Source: Flavobacterium sp. W4I14 (GTDB lineage: Bacteria; Bacteroidota; Bacteroidia; Sphingobacteriales; Sphingobacteriaceae). Taken from it: DNA of 64,000 nt. Within the stretch, counting starts at the first letter, position 1. Each line of letters opens with the position of its first letter. Under the pieces are notes generated by a model. That model made no database searches and was not told the DNA's origin. It saw nothing but the letters and a program-made list of their open reading frames with translations. Below, in pieces: positions 36,923 through 45,982 of this stretch. The position numbers and the translations under genes were made by a program. The stretch spans positions 3,410,001 to 3,474,000 of the forward strand of contig JAUSZU010000001.1 of NCBI GenBank assembly GCA_030817875.1, written 5' to 3'.

Positions 36923-38275
36923 ATGTCGATGTCATTTATTATTGCCTGCGAAAGCGGGAAGCGCAAAATAGCCGAACTTTTATTGGCCAACCAAGAGGTT
37001 GAGGTAGGTTATACAGATGAAAAAGGCAGAACAGCCCTCCATTACGCCGCCCACCGTGGGTATTTAGACCTTGTACAGATTTTAATAGATCGTGGGGCGG
37101 CTTTAGATTACGAAGATCATGCTGGCGAAACACCGTTTTACTTTGCCTGTTTACAAAAACAGAAACAAACCGCACTGTTTCTTTTAGATAAAGGTGCAAG
37201 AGTTGACATAAAGGATTTTAAAGGCAACAGCTTATTACACCTAACTGCACAAAGCGGACAGATCGAAGTATTAGAAAAACTCCTCGATCAAGGCCTTGAA
37301 GTTGATGGCGAAAATAATGAGGCAGAAACGCCCTTGCTTATTGCTGCAAGCTGGAGGAACAAAGAAATTGTTCAAAAATTATTGGAATTTGGCGCCAATA
37401 TCAACACCACTAATAAACATGGCGATTCACCTTTAATTTTTGCGGTTAAATCTAAAAACACACCAATGGTTGAGCTGCTGATTGATAAAGGCGCCAACAT
37501 TAACCATGTTAACCATGCAGGCGAATCAGCATTGCTACTTGCCTGTTATGATGCCAACAGGATGTTGACCAAAATATTGGTAGAAAAGGGTGCAGATGTA
37601 TTTGTTTCATCAAAAGATGGCCTCTCGCCCATCTGGTATGCCTGTGCCAATAACCAGAAAGAAATCGTTGATTTATTTTTAGCTAATGGTATAGACGTAA
37701 ACTATGCCAAACCACTTTCTGGTAACGACGATTCGATGTATTCGTACTTAGAATGGGTAGAAACCGCCAATAACATTTCCATTTCGGCCAGCTTCTCTTT
37801 CGATAACAATTACAACTACGGAGGCGAAAGCCTGTTGCATGTAGCAGCTAAAAGTGGTCATTTAAGTATGTTAAAGCTATTAATAGAGAAAGGAGCGAAT
37901 GTCAATATTCAGGATGAAAGCGGGAACACTGCCTTACATTACTCGGCTGCCAATGGTAAAAAAGATGCTGTAAAATTTTTACTCGAAAAATCAGCCGACC
38001 CTACGGTTGTAAATGTAAAGGAACAGAAAGCAATAGATTATTCGAATATTAAGGGTTTTAATGAAATTACAGAACTCCTGTTGAAATTTGGTCCCTCAAA
38101 CATTTCTAGTCAACCAATTAAAAGTACCGTCCCGACTGAAAACGTTACAGCGCACCCTAAAAACGATATGACGTCAAAAAAGCAGGCGCTCTTGGACCTG
38201 AAAGAGTTATTGGATGGAGGTATTTTGTCGCAGACAGAGTTTGATGCCGAAAAAACCAAAATATTAAACGGTTAA
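36923..38275 (+). CDS. Ankyrin-repeat protein 2 with C-terminal SHOCT domain
   Basis: The 450-residue protein is nearly all ankyrin repeats (about residues 1-390, e.g. DEKGRTALHYAAHRGYLDLV and ESGNTALHYSAANGKKDAVK). The last 35 residues form a SHOCT domain (KKQALLDLKELLDGGILSQT then EFDAEKTKILNG). SHOCT is a short domain found at the ends of many proteins and is thought to bind or oligomerise. It has no signal peptide. It is cotranscribed with ankyrin protein 1 and the two may act as partners (inference). An alternative start at 36929 is possible. Confidence 0.92.
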   Translation: MSMSFIIACESGKRKIAELLLANQEVEVGYTDEKGRTALHYAAHRGYLDLVQILIDRGAALDYEDHAGETPFYFACLQKQKQTALFLLDKGARVDIKDFKGNSLLHLTAQSGQIEVLEKLLDQGLEVDGENNEAETPLLIAASWRNKEIVQKLLEFGANINTTNKHGDSPLIFAVKSKNTPMVELLIDKGANINHVNHAGESALLLACYDANRMLTKILVEKGADVFVSSKDGLSPIWYACANNQKEIVDLFLANGIDVNYAKPLSGNDDSMYSYLEWVETANNISISASFSFDNNYNYGGESLLHVAAKSGHLSMLKLLIEKGANVNIQDESGNTALHYSAANGKKDAVKFLLEKSADPTVVNVKEQKAIDYSNIKGFNEITELLLKFGPSNISSQPIKSTVPTENVTAHPKNDMTSKKQALLDLKELLDGGILSQTEFDAEKTKILNG

Positions 38276-38346
38276 ACGATCAAAACTGTAAAAAACAGAC
38301 AAAATTATGTTAGGCTTAAGATTTTAGTTATAAATTTATGTTTAAT

Positions 38347-38387
38347 AATTTTCCTGGCCGAATGATTAAAATAAAGCCAGGAAAATT
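38347..38387. other. Perfect 12-bp inverted repeat between ankyrin and lipoprotein genes
   Basis: AATTTTCCTGGC (38347-38358) and GCCAGGAAAATT (38376-38387) pair around a 17-nt loop. There is no strong T run next to it, so it may be a terminator or an operator. Confidence 0.65.
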
Positions 38388-38406
38388 AAATTTAATGCTC
38401 GCATAA

Positions 38407-38979
38407 ATGAAGAATCTTAACAGAATTAAATCGCAATCATTTGCCTTTATTATTATAGTTATTGTGTTACATAGCTGTTCGCCAAAACTGTATTTGGATG
38501 AATCCAAACGCTATCAGGCAGGAACATTAACCGATTTACAAGTAGATTCCCTGCATCTTTTTTTAAAAGAAAACCAAAGGCTTGCCATAAAAGATACCAT
38601 TATCATCAAATATGATTTCAATAAAGACGACTGCTGGAAAGACCTAAGTTACCAGAACGCAGAATTCCTGAACAATGTAAGATGGGCCTTTCAAAAAAAC
38701 ATTCTTGAAAAAGCTGAAGCCAGGCCAAAAGTTGCCATTTACCAATATCGTGAGGACGGAAAAAGTTTCAGTCCAATTAAATCAAAAGGTTTAGAGATAG
38801 AAACCGATTCGGGTTTTCTTAGAAAATTATTATTTAAAGAGGCTACTTCCTGCGGAACCTCGGCAATTATCCTTCCCAACGGAAAATTTTTACTGGTAAA
38901 ATCAGATCCCCAATTCTCTGCGCTGATATTAAACGCTAAAGATATCGAGAAAAAATTACAGGAAAATCTGGTTAAATAA
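38407..38979 (+). CDS. Hypothetical lipoprotein
   Basis: The 190-residue protein has a lipoprotein signal (IVIVLHSC, lipid Cys near residue 24) and no recognised domain. A hydrophilic mature region with IIIKYDFNKDDCWKDLSY and SGFLRKLLFKEATSCGTSAI follows. It contains a few Cys residues that could form a disulphide. It stands alone between the ankyrin unit and a long gap. Function unknown. Confidence 0.7.
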   Translation: MKNLNRIKSQSFAFIIIVIVLHSCSPKLYLDESKRYQAGTLTDLQVDSLHLFLKENQRLAIKDTIIIKYDFNKDDCWKDLSYQNAEFLNNVRWAFQKNILEKAEARPKVAIYQYREDGKSFSPIKSKGLEIETDSGFLRKLLFKEATSCGTSAIILPNGKFLLVKSDPQFSALILNAKDIEKKLQENLVK

Positions 38980-39384
38980 TATCAGAAACAATCTGGGGTT
39001 GAGGTAAAAATGATTTAACAAAATTTAACTAAAAAATTAGGTGTAATACTGTAATTTAGTTTTAATTAATCGTTTTCAAATTAACAACTGGAAATTTATG
39101 CTCAAATTCCTTTGCTCCAAGCCCAAAACCCTAAAAACGGATCATCTTTTCGGTGATCAGATTTTTGTTGCTCAATCAAGATCTCAATTTTAAAAGATTA
39201 TATAAAAGTACTTCCCTGTTAATATAGCATTGAACCGTGAACAATAATATGCGCTCTCCAGGAAGGTACTCCAGGGTACTTTCCTTTTATTGTTTTATAA
39301 TGATCTTTGTGCACCGGGCAAACCATCTGTCCGTTTTGGATGTTATATTTTTCTGAAACTAATTCCTTTATCAAAACGGGTAAC
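38980..39384. other. 405-bp leader region with a hairpin and mutually exclusive pairings
   Basis: It contains a small ORF at 39098-39193 (31 residues, weak), a hairpin GATCATC/GGTGATC near 39145-39165 followed by a T run, and an arm AAAGTACTTCCCTG (39205-39218) that can pair with CAGGGTACTTT (39272-39282) or with AGGAAGGTACT (39260-39270). It probably holds the untranslated leader of the gene at 39385. Confidence 0.45.
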
Positions 39385-40704
39385 ATGAAAAATAGAATTT
39401 TCTGCACAGCAATACTTTCATCCATTATTCTTTTCGGATGTCAGTCTGATTCAGGTTCGCAAAAGCAAGGAGAAGATACAACACTTACCACCAAAAGCGG
39501 AACCGTAGATTTACCTGCACCCGATACCAATGCAGCCAAAAGTAAATTTAGCAAGGTTATCGAATGGCCTGAAGGTAAAATGCCCATTGCTCCAGCGGGT
39601 TTTGTGGTAACCAGATTTGCTTCAAACATTAAAAGCCCGCGCAATACTTATATTGCCCCAAACGGGGATGTACTGGTAGCGCTTTCTAATTCAGAAAGAA
39701 GCACTGCAGAAGCGGTTGCCAATGCGGTAACCGGCAAAGCTAAATCTGAAGTACCCGGTAAAAGTGCCAACACAATTTTACTATACCGCGATGAAAATAA
39801 AGATGGCAAGCCCGAAACTGTTACCACTTTTTTGAACGGGCTCAATCAGCCTTTCGGAATGCTAATTATTGGCAATTCATTCTATGTAGCCAATACCGAT
39901 GGCTTGTGGCAATTTCCTTATAAAACCGGCGACACGAAAATAAGCGCCACTGGTAAAAAAATTCTGAGTCTCCCAGCAGGTGGATATAACAATCATTGGA
40001 CAAGAAATTTAATTGCCAATGCGGATAAAAGCAAAATTTATATTACTGTGGGATCGGGCAGTAATGTTGGTGAAAATGGAATGGAAAACGAGGTAAGAAG
40101 AGCTAATATACTGGAAATCAATCCGGATGGAACAGGTGAGAAAATTTATGCAAGTGGTTTGCGTAACCCCGTGGGAATAGATTGGGCGCCAGCTACAAAC
40201 ATGCTTTGGACGGCTGTAAATGAACGTGATGGATTGGGGGACGATCTTGTTCCCGATTATATTACCAGTGTTAAACCTGGTGCCTTTTATGGGTGGCCAT
40301 ATTCTTATTTTGGTCAAAATGAAGATCCCCGCTTAAAAGGTAAAAATCCGGAGCTGGTTAAAAAAGCAATTGTGCCTGATGTTGCAGTAGGTTCGCATAC
40401 CGCCTCTTTGGGTTTAGCTTTTTATAAAGGCACAAAATTTCCTCAAAAATATCAGGGAGGTGCATTTATAGGTCAGCATGGGTCGTGGAACCGCTCTACC
40501 ATTTCGGGCTACAAAGTTGCATTTGTACCCTTTAAAGATGGAAAGCCAACAGGCAAACCAGAAGATTTTTTAACTGGTTTTGTAGCTGATGCTGATAAGG
40601 CAGAAGTTTATGGCAGGCCTGTTGGCGTTACCCTAACATCCGATGGAGCATTACTGGTTGCTGATGATGTTAGTGGCATAATTTGGAGGGTTGCTGCTAA
40701 ATAG
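39385..40704 (+). CDS. Sorbosone-dehydrogenase-like PQQ-type sugar dehydrogenase lipoprotein
   Basis: From ATG 39385 the 439-residue protein has a lipoprotein signal (TAILSSIILFGC) and a six-bladed beta-propeller, as in soluble glucose/aldose dehydrogenases. Characteristic segments are GLRNPVGIDW and GAFIGQHGSWNRSTISGYKV. Family members bind PQQ and calcium and oxidise aldoses. The window has no PQQ biosynthesis genes. It sits alone with a structured leader and before a frameshifted TonB receptor. Confidence 0.88.
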   Translation: MKNRIFCTAILSSIILFGCQSDSGSQKQGEDTTLTTKSGTVDLPAPDTNAAKSKFSKVIEWPEGKMPIAPAGFVVTRFASNIKSPRNTYIAPNGDVLVALSNSERSTAEAVANAVTGKAKSEVPGKSANTILLYRDENKDGKPETVTTFLNGLNQPFGMLIIGNSFYVANTDGLWQFPYKTGDTKISATGKKILSLPAGGYNNHWTRNLIANADKSKIYITVGSGSNVGENGMENEVRRANILEINPDGTGEKIYASGLRNPVGIDWAPATNMLWTAVNERDGLGDDLVPDYITSVKPGAFYGWPYSYFGQNEDPRLKGKNPELVKKAIVPDVAVGSHTASLGLAFYKGTKFPQKYQGGAFIGQHGSWNRSTISGYKVAFVPFKDGKPTGKPEDFLTGFVADADKAEVYGRPVGVTLTSDGALLVADDVSGIIWRVAAK

Positions 40705-40785
40705 TTTATAAAATAACCACAGGTTAGCAGAATATGCGCTAAATTTATCTGCGAATCTGTGGTTAAACCATCAATTATCATTCTA

Positions 40786-42838
40786 TTGAAACCGAACCTT
40801 ACCCTACTCTTGACTTTATTTTCCTTTACCGGTTTAGCGCAAACGATAAAACCTGATTCGACCAAAAAACTCGAAGAAGTTACCGTTAAAGGCTATTACA
40901 ATTCGCATCCATTATTAAGATCAGTATCAGCCGTAACTTTGATTGATAGCAATTTAATCGGAAATCAGCAGAGCAGTTCTTTAGTGAGTACTTTAAATAC
41001 TGTTCCTGGTGTAAGAATGGAAGAACGTTCGCCGGGCAGCTATCGTTTATCGCTCCGTGGCAGCTTACTCCGATCTCCTTTTGGCATTCGTAATATTAAA
41101 ATTTACATTGATGATTTCCCCTTAACTGATGCAGGTGGAAATACCTACCTAAATGCCTTAGATGTTTCTGCGGTAGGCATGATAGAGATTTATAAGGGAC
41201 CAGAAGCCAGTATTTTTGGTGCAAACACAGGTGGTGCTATTTTGATTAATCCTCCTAGCATAAACCACAATGAAATTAATATTTCAGCTATCGGAGGTTC
41301 TTATGGTCTTTTGCATCAAACGGCATCAATCAAACAGCGATATAAAAAGTATAGTTTCAGCTTTAGCGAAGGATATCAAAGAAGCGATGGGTATCGACAA
41401 AACAGTGCAATAGGTAGAAAATATTTTCAAACGCTGCAGCAATGGAATTATAGCAATGCTGGCAGTTTAAAAGCTTTTGCTTTGTTACAGCGATTTAAAC
41501 TACGAAACACCAGGTGGATTAACGGCTGCACAATTAGATCAAAATCCTAAACTGGCCCGTCCGGCAACACCAACATTACCTGGCGCAATTTCACAGCAAG
41601 CTGCCATTTACAATAAAACAATTTTCGCAGGAATATCCAATTCGTACCAGATCAATAAATACCTAAAGCATGTTATGGCTTTGTTTACCTCGTATACCGA
41701 CTTCAAGAACCCGTTTATAACTAATTACGAACAGCGCTACGAAAGTACGCTTGGACTGAGAACATTTTTAGAATATGCTCAGGCGAAAGAAGACATTAAA
41801 TTTAATGCTCAAATAGGATTAGAAAGTTCTGCTACCAAAAGTCAGATTAAAAACTTTAATAACAATGGTGGTGAAGCTAGCTCAATGCAAGCTTCAGACC
41901 GCTTAAAAGCCGGTCAGGATTTTGCTTACTTCAGATTAAACTTCGACATCAACAATAAATTTCTAATCGAACTTGCATCCAGTTTAAACTTTTTCAGCTA
42001 CAACTATGAAAGCTACTTTCCTGTAACAATTGCAACAAAAGAGCGCAAGTTTAATACCCAATTTATGCCAAAGGCCGCCTTATCTTACTTAATCGCAAAT
42101 GACATCTCTGTCAGGGCATCTGTAAGTAAAGGTTATTCAACGCCTACTATCGCAGAAGTGAGGTCGTCTGATAACAACATCAACAATAACCTGCAAGCAG
42201 AGTCAGGCTGGAATTACGAACTGGGTTTAAGGTATAAAACAGCGAATAACCGTTTTTACGCCAACGGAAATATATTCCACTATGAGTTAAAAAATGCTAT
42301 TGTAAGAAGGCTAAATCAAAATGACGCTGAATATTTCATAAATGCAGGCGGAACAAAACAAGAAGGAATTGAATTGGAAACAGCCTTATGGATCATCAAA
42401 AACAATACTTCATGGTTAACAGGATTACAGCTAAGAAGCAATTATACCTGGAGCCGATTTAAATTTGAAGATTTTGTAAGCGGCACTAGCAATTATGCGG
42501 GTAACCAACTTACCGGTGTTCCAAAAAATTTATGGGTTAATAGTCTGGAATTTAACTTTAAAAAAGAACTTTACCTCTTTGCGCAACACAACTACACCTC
42601 AGCGATTCCGCTAAATGATGCCAATACAACCTTTTCTAAAAGGTATCATCTGCTTGAAGTAAAAGCCGGAATAAAAAACCTAAGGCTAAGCAGAACCCGC
42701 CTTGATTTCTTTGCGGGTGTAAACAACCTACTTGATGTTAATTACAGCCTGGGCAATGATTTAAACGCCGCAAATGGGAGGTATTTTAACCCAGCCCCAG
42801 GAATTAATTTTTATACTGGTCTTTCTATTACATTGTAA
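40786..42838 (+). pseudogene. TonB-dependent receptor, frameshifted
   Basis: The first frame encodes signal peptide, then a plug domain (LEEVTVKGYYNSHPLLRSV as TonB-box-like region, VPGVRMEERSPGSYRLSLRG) to about residue 240. It then reads out of family and stops at 41550. The barrel continues in the next frame from about 41480 to 42838. Deleting one T in the GCTTTGTTACAGC stretch (41481-41487) joins them as ALYSDLNYETPGG, the expected family sequence. The start is probably the TTG at 40786, since GTG 40759 would add nine residues ahead of the signal. The intact protein would be about 684 residues. This may be decay or an assembly error. Confidence 0.9.
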
Positions 42839-42893
42839 TCTTTAAATCGCATCATATAAATTGAACATCCATATGATGCGAGTATGCTATAAG

Positions 42894-43241
42894 CTAAAAG
42901 GCTTCTTGTTTTTCTCTTTCCCTGATGATCACATCACTAACTACTATTTCTATTGCATAGCGTTTTTTACCGTCTGTACCATCATAAATATTTGTTTGTA
43001 ACCTACCTTCTACCCTTAAGCCTGTACCCTTTTTAACCTGAGTTTCGGCAAGCTCGGCTTTTGCATTCCAGAAAGTTAAATTAAACCATTGCACTCTTTT
43101 TACTTCTTCACCCCCTGAATTTCTATAGGTTTCGTTTATGGCCAGGTTAACCTTTGCTAATTTTTGACTTCCAAAAGTTTTAATCTCTGCATCTGCTCCT
43201 GCAAATCCGCTCAATACTACCTTGTTAATTGCACTTTCCAT
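42894..43241 (-). CDS. ssb: Single-stranded DNA-binding protein, short form
   Basis: The 115-residue protein is an OB-fold SSB: SAINKVVLSGFAGADAEIK, VKRVQWFNLTFW and KKGTGLRVEGRL are typical. It lacks the usual glycine-rich linker and acidic tail with terminal Phe (DDDxPF); it ends KQEAF. Tail-less SSBs cannot recruit the standard partners in the usual way. It is not in the rpsF operon. Upstream lie three 10-bp repeats between it and a zinc-finger gene. Confidence 0.9.
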   Translation of the reverse strand: MESAINKVVLSGFAGADAEIKTFGSQKLAKVNLAINETYRNSGGEEVKRVQWFNLTFWNAKAELAETQVKKGTGLRVEGRLQTNIYDGTDGKKRYAIEIVVSDVIIREREKQEAF

Positions 43242-43344
43242 GATCTTTAAATTTTAAGTTTCTAAATGTTTAACGAACAGTCATCACCTCGATAACCGAC
43301 AGGACAAAATTGTGAACTGCATCGAAAATTAGTCGGATCGTAAA

Positions 43345-43374
43345 CATTTATAGTCGTTTATAAACGTTTATACA
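43345..43374. repeat. Iteron of three 10-bp direct repeats
   Basis: CATTTATAGT, CGTTTATAAA and CGTTTATACA follow in exact 10-bp phase. They contain the 12-bp palindrome CGTTTATAAACG (43355-43366). They lie 103 bp from the ssb start and 107 bp from the ATG at 43482. Confidence 0.75.
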
Positions 43375-43481
43375 CGGAAAACATGCATTTAAAGCTTCAA
43401 GAGGCTGTTTTATATTTTTTTTATTCCACCATTTTATTTTATAAATTAGGTCATCATCCCATAATAAAAAAAGAAATTATT

Positions 43482-43847
43482 ATGGAACGTTTATGTTTAG
43501 ACTGCGGAACCCTGATTAGAGGAAGGGCCGATAAAAAATACTGCGATGATTCTTGTCGCAACAATTACAACAATCGCTTAAAGATTGAGGATAATCTAGT
43601 GATTAGAAGGATAAATAGCATACTAAGAAAGAATCGTGCTATCCTTGCTGCGCTTAATCCAAATGGTAAAACCAAGGTTACCGGCAAAAAGCTAATTTCC
43701 GCAGGTTTTAATTTTGAATACCATACTTATAGTTATGAAACCCAGAACAGTAACACATACATTTTCTGCTATGAATACGGTTATTTAATTTTAGGTGATA
43801 ACAGGTACCTGCTGGTAAAAAGGGAAGAAAAGCTTTGGTTGACCTAG
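43482..43847 (+). CDS. Small protein with N-terminal zinc-ribbon-like motif
   Basis: From ATG 43482 the 121-residue protein begins MERLCLDCGTLIRGRADKKY then CDDSC, a four-Cys ribbon with spacing C2C...C3C. The remainder is basic (KRREEK, RINSILRKNR) and could bind nucleic acid. An ATG at 43383 would add 33 hydrophobic residues; I prefer the internal one. Related ribbon proteins of this length occur in Bacteroidota without a known function. It is divergent from ssb with the iteron between. Confidence 0.72.
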   Translation: MERLCLDCGTLIRGRADKKYCDDSCRNNYNNRLKIEDNLVIRRINSILRKNRAILAALNPNGKTKVTGKKLISAGFNFEYHTYSYETQNSNTYIFCYEYGYLILGDNRYLLVKREEKLWLT

Positions 43848-44056
43848 TTCAAAATGCTGTGGTTTGCCAGTGTTATTTCCAGCATAAAAAGACGCATATA
43901 ATCTCCAGAAAATTTCAGCATAAAGTGCTGATCTGTAATTTGCTCAGCGTTAATCTATGTGATCAGCGGAAAATTAAGAACCATTATACAATTAACTTAT
44001 CACTGGATTTAAACACCTAAAATTTATAGCAGGCTAATCGTATGATTTTTTTATTC

Positions 44057-44083
44057 AGGAGGTGATGATTAGTTTTATCACCT
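44057..44083 (+). promoter_or_regulatory. Strong Shine-Dalgarno paired in a hairpin before the 44085 gene
   Basis: AGGAGGTGAT (44057-44066) is a 10-nt perfect complement of the 16S 3' tail. AGGTGAT within it pairs with ATCACCT (44077-44083), a 7-bp stem with 10-nt loop, ending 1 nt before the ATG. The downstream arm resembles the anti-Shine-Dalgarno itself. Confidence 0.75.
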
Positions 44084-44084
44084 T

Positions 44085-44423
44085 ATGATAAACTATAACA
44101 ACAAGCTTTTTAAACCCATCAATAATACAGAAAATGGTGAAACATCAAACGAAACCATTTTTAGGTATAAACAAACAGGAAATATCCTTACTGCAGAATA
44201 TGCAGGCGGAAAAATTATTTTCGGTCATTTGATTGGCTTAGTTGATGAAAACGGCAACATCGAAATGCGCTATCACCAGGTAAATAATCAGGGGGAACTC
44301 ATGACCGGGATCTGCCATTCAAAGCCAGAACACTTAGCCAATGGCAAAATCAGACTTCATGAAACCTGGCAGTGGACATCGGGAGATAAATCAAAAGGAC
44401 AATCAATTATCGAAGAACAATAA
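44085..44423 (+). CDS. Small conserved protein named N-acetylglutamate synthase-like in relatives
   Basis: The 112-residue protein has a beta-rich sequence of MINYNNKLFKPINNTENGET, AGGKIIFGHLIGLVDENGNI and GKIRLHETWQWTSGDKS. Similar proteins in this phylum are often named N-acetylglutamate synthase, but no GNAT or kinase motif is seen, so I would not use the name. The start is marked by a strong Shine-Dalgarno in a hairpin. It is followed by MepB after 84 bp. Confidence 0.7.
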   Translation: MINYNNKLFKPINNTENGETSNETIFRYKQTGNILTAEYAGGKIIFGHLIGLVDENGNIEMRYHQVNNQGELMTGICHSKPEHLANGKIRLHETWQWTSGDKSKGQSIIEEQ

Positions 44424-44507
44424 AGGCCTGGTTGATCAACAAGCTAAAACCGCTGCAGTAAATTAAACACAAATCCAATTTCTTTCACCACAGTTTTATT
44501 AGCCCAT

Positions 44508-45056
44508 ATGCCTCCAAAAGAAAATCCCATTAATCGAATGCCGTCTATATTACAAACCGCCTTCAATTTAGTTTACAGCCCGCTTGATTATCAAATAAAT
44601 AACCTGCAAATAGAAAGTGAAAGTCGGGAATATGCAGCCTGTACTTTTGAATTAAACGGCCTAAAAATCAAGCACCGTCTTGCTAAAATTACCCCAACTA
44701 AAACCGGGCAATTTGTAACCATATGGAAGCGGAATGAAGCAGGGATCACTGCTCCGTTTAATGATCAGGATGAATTTGACCTATTAATAATATCTGCTAA
44801 TAGCGTAGACCAATCTGGCCAGTTTATTTTTCCAAAAGCCATATTGGTACAACATAAAATTATCACCAAAAATGGAATAGAAGGTAAAAGAGGAATTAGG
44901 GTTTATCCTCCCTGGGATACAGTAGCAAGTAAACAGGCCGAGAAAACCCAACAATGGCAAGCGCCGTATTTTCTTCAGATCGATGTTAATGAAAATATCG
45001 ATCTTGCAAGGGCGAAGAAATTAATCGGCAACGGAATTAAACAAACAGAATTTTAA
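44508..45056 (+). CDS. MepB family protein
   Basis: The 182-residue protein has the MepB layout: TGQFVTIWKRNEAGITAPF, DEFDLLIISANSVDQSGQF and IEGKRGIRVYPPWDTV. In Staphylococcus, MepB is part of the mepRAB drug-efflux operon, but its function is unsettled. It lies just before the alkylation-repair operon on the same strand, 80 bp away. The start at 44508 gives an N-terminus without a signal peptide. Confidence 0.85.
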   Translation: MPPKENPINRMPSILQTAFNLVYSPLDYQINNLQIESESREYAACTFELNGLKIKHRLAKITPTKTGQFVTIWKRNEAGITAPFNDQDEFDLLIISANSVDQSGQFIFPKAILVQHKIITKNGIEGKRGIRVYPPWDTVASKQAEKTQQWQAPYFLQIDVNENIDLARAKKLIGNGIKQTEF

Positions 45057-45136
45057 AATCCCGGTCAAACTTAGCAAGTTTCGGGTAGTTTACCGTTTCT
45101 TTCCAAACTACTTTTGGATATAAATTATTCAAGACC

Positions 45137-45976
45137 ATGAAAGCACAAGAAGAAATCAATTTCAACCGGATAGCCGAAGCCATAAGCTATATCAAGGCGA
45201 ATTTTAAAACACAGCCTGGTTTAGAAGAAATTGCAGAGAGAGTAAATTTAAGCCCTTTTCACTTCCAAAGATTATTTAGCGAATGGGCGGGCACTACCCC
45301 TAAGCGTTTTTTGCAATACATTAGCATTGGTTATGCCAAAGAAATGCTGAAAGAAAACCAAAGTTTATTCGATACCGCATTAGAAACCGGCTTATCGGGA
45401 ACCAGCAGGCTGCACGATCTGTTTGTGAACATTGAAGGGATGACACCGGGAGAATATAAAAACGGCGGCGAAAACCTCCACATCAATTATAGTTTTGCAG
45501 AAAGTCCCTTCGGTAATATCATTGTAGCCAGCACCTCAAAAGGAATCTGCCATATCGCTTTTTATGACGACGAAAACATTGCTTTGGCGAATTTGCAACG
45601 CCAATTCCCGGCAGCTCAATATCAGCAGATACTGGATAAAGAACAACAGAATGCATTATTTATTTTCAGTCACGACTGGAGCAAATTGCACCAGATTAAA
45701 CTGCATTTAAAAGGTACTGATTTCCAGTTAAAAGTTTGGGAAGCTTTGTTAAAAATTCCTATGGGTAAATTGGCCACTTATGGTAACATTGCCAAACAAT
45801 TACAAAATCCTAATGCATCCAGAGCGGTAGGTACTGCGATTGGCGATAATCCGGTAGCCTTTCTCATTCCTTGTCACCGGGTAATACAATCAAGCGGTGC
45901 TTTGGGCGGTTACCATTGGGGAGTGAACAGAAAAACAGCCATGATTGGCTGGGAGGCCTCAAAAACTAATGTTTAG
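45137..45976 (+). CDS. AraC-type regulator fused to O6-methylguanine-DNA methyltransferase (Ada-like, without metal domain)
   Basis: The 279-residue protein has an AraC HTH (about 1-108) with LEEIAERVNLSPFHFQRLF. The methyltransferase (about 110-275) has the acceptor motif PCHRV with Cys246 and GNIAKQLQNPNASRAVGTAI. In E. coli Ada the metal-binding domain precedes these; here it is encoded separately by the next gene, 6 bp downstream. It would repair O6-alkylguanine and may regulate the operon. The alkyl signal for the regulator would normally come from the metal domain. Confidence 0.92.
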   Translation: MKAQEEINFNRIAEAISYIKANFKTQPGLEEIAERVNLSPFHFQRLFSEWAGTTPKRFLQYISIGYAKEMLKENQSLFDTALETGLSGTSRLHDLFVNIEGMTPGEYKNGGENLHINYSFAESPFGNIIVASTSKGICHIAFYDDENIALANLQRQFPAAQYQQILDKEQQNALFIFSHDWSKLHQIKLHLKGTDFQLKVWEALLKIPMGKLATYGNIAKQLQNPNASRAVGTAIGDNPVAFLIPCHRVIQSSGALGGYHWGVNRKTAMIGWEASKTNV

Positions 45977-45982
45977 CCCCGC

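Noticed and set aside
39219..39425. Minus-strand open frame of 68 codons with a Cys/His-containing middle
   Set aside because: It overlaps the leader and start of the sugar dehydrogenase gene on the other strand and shows no family pattern.
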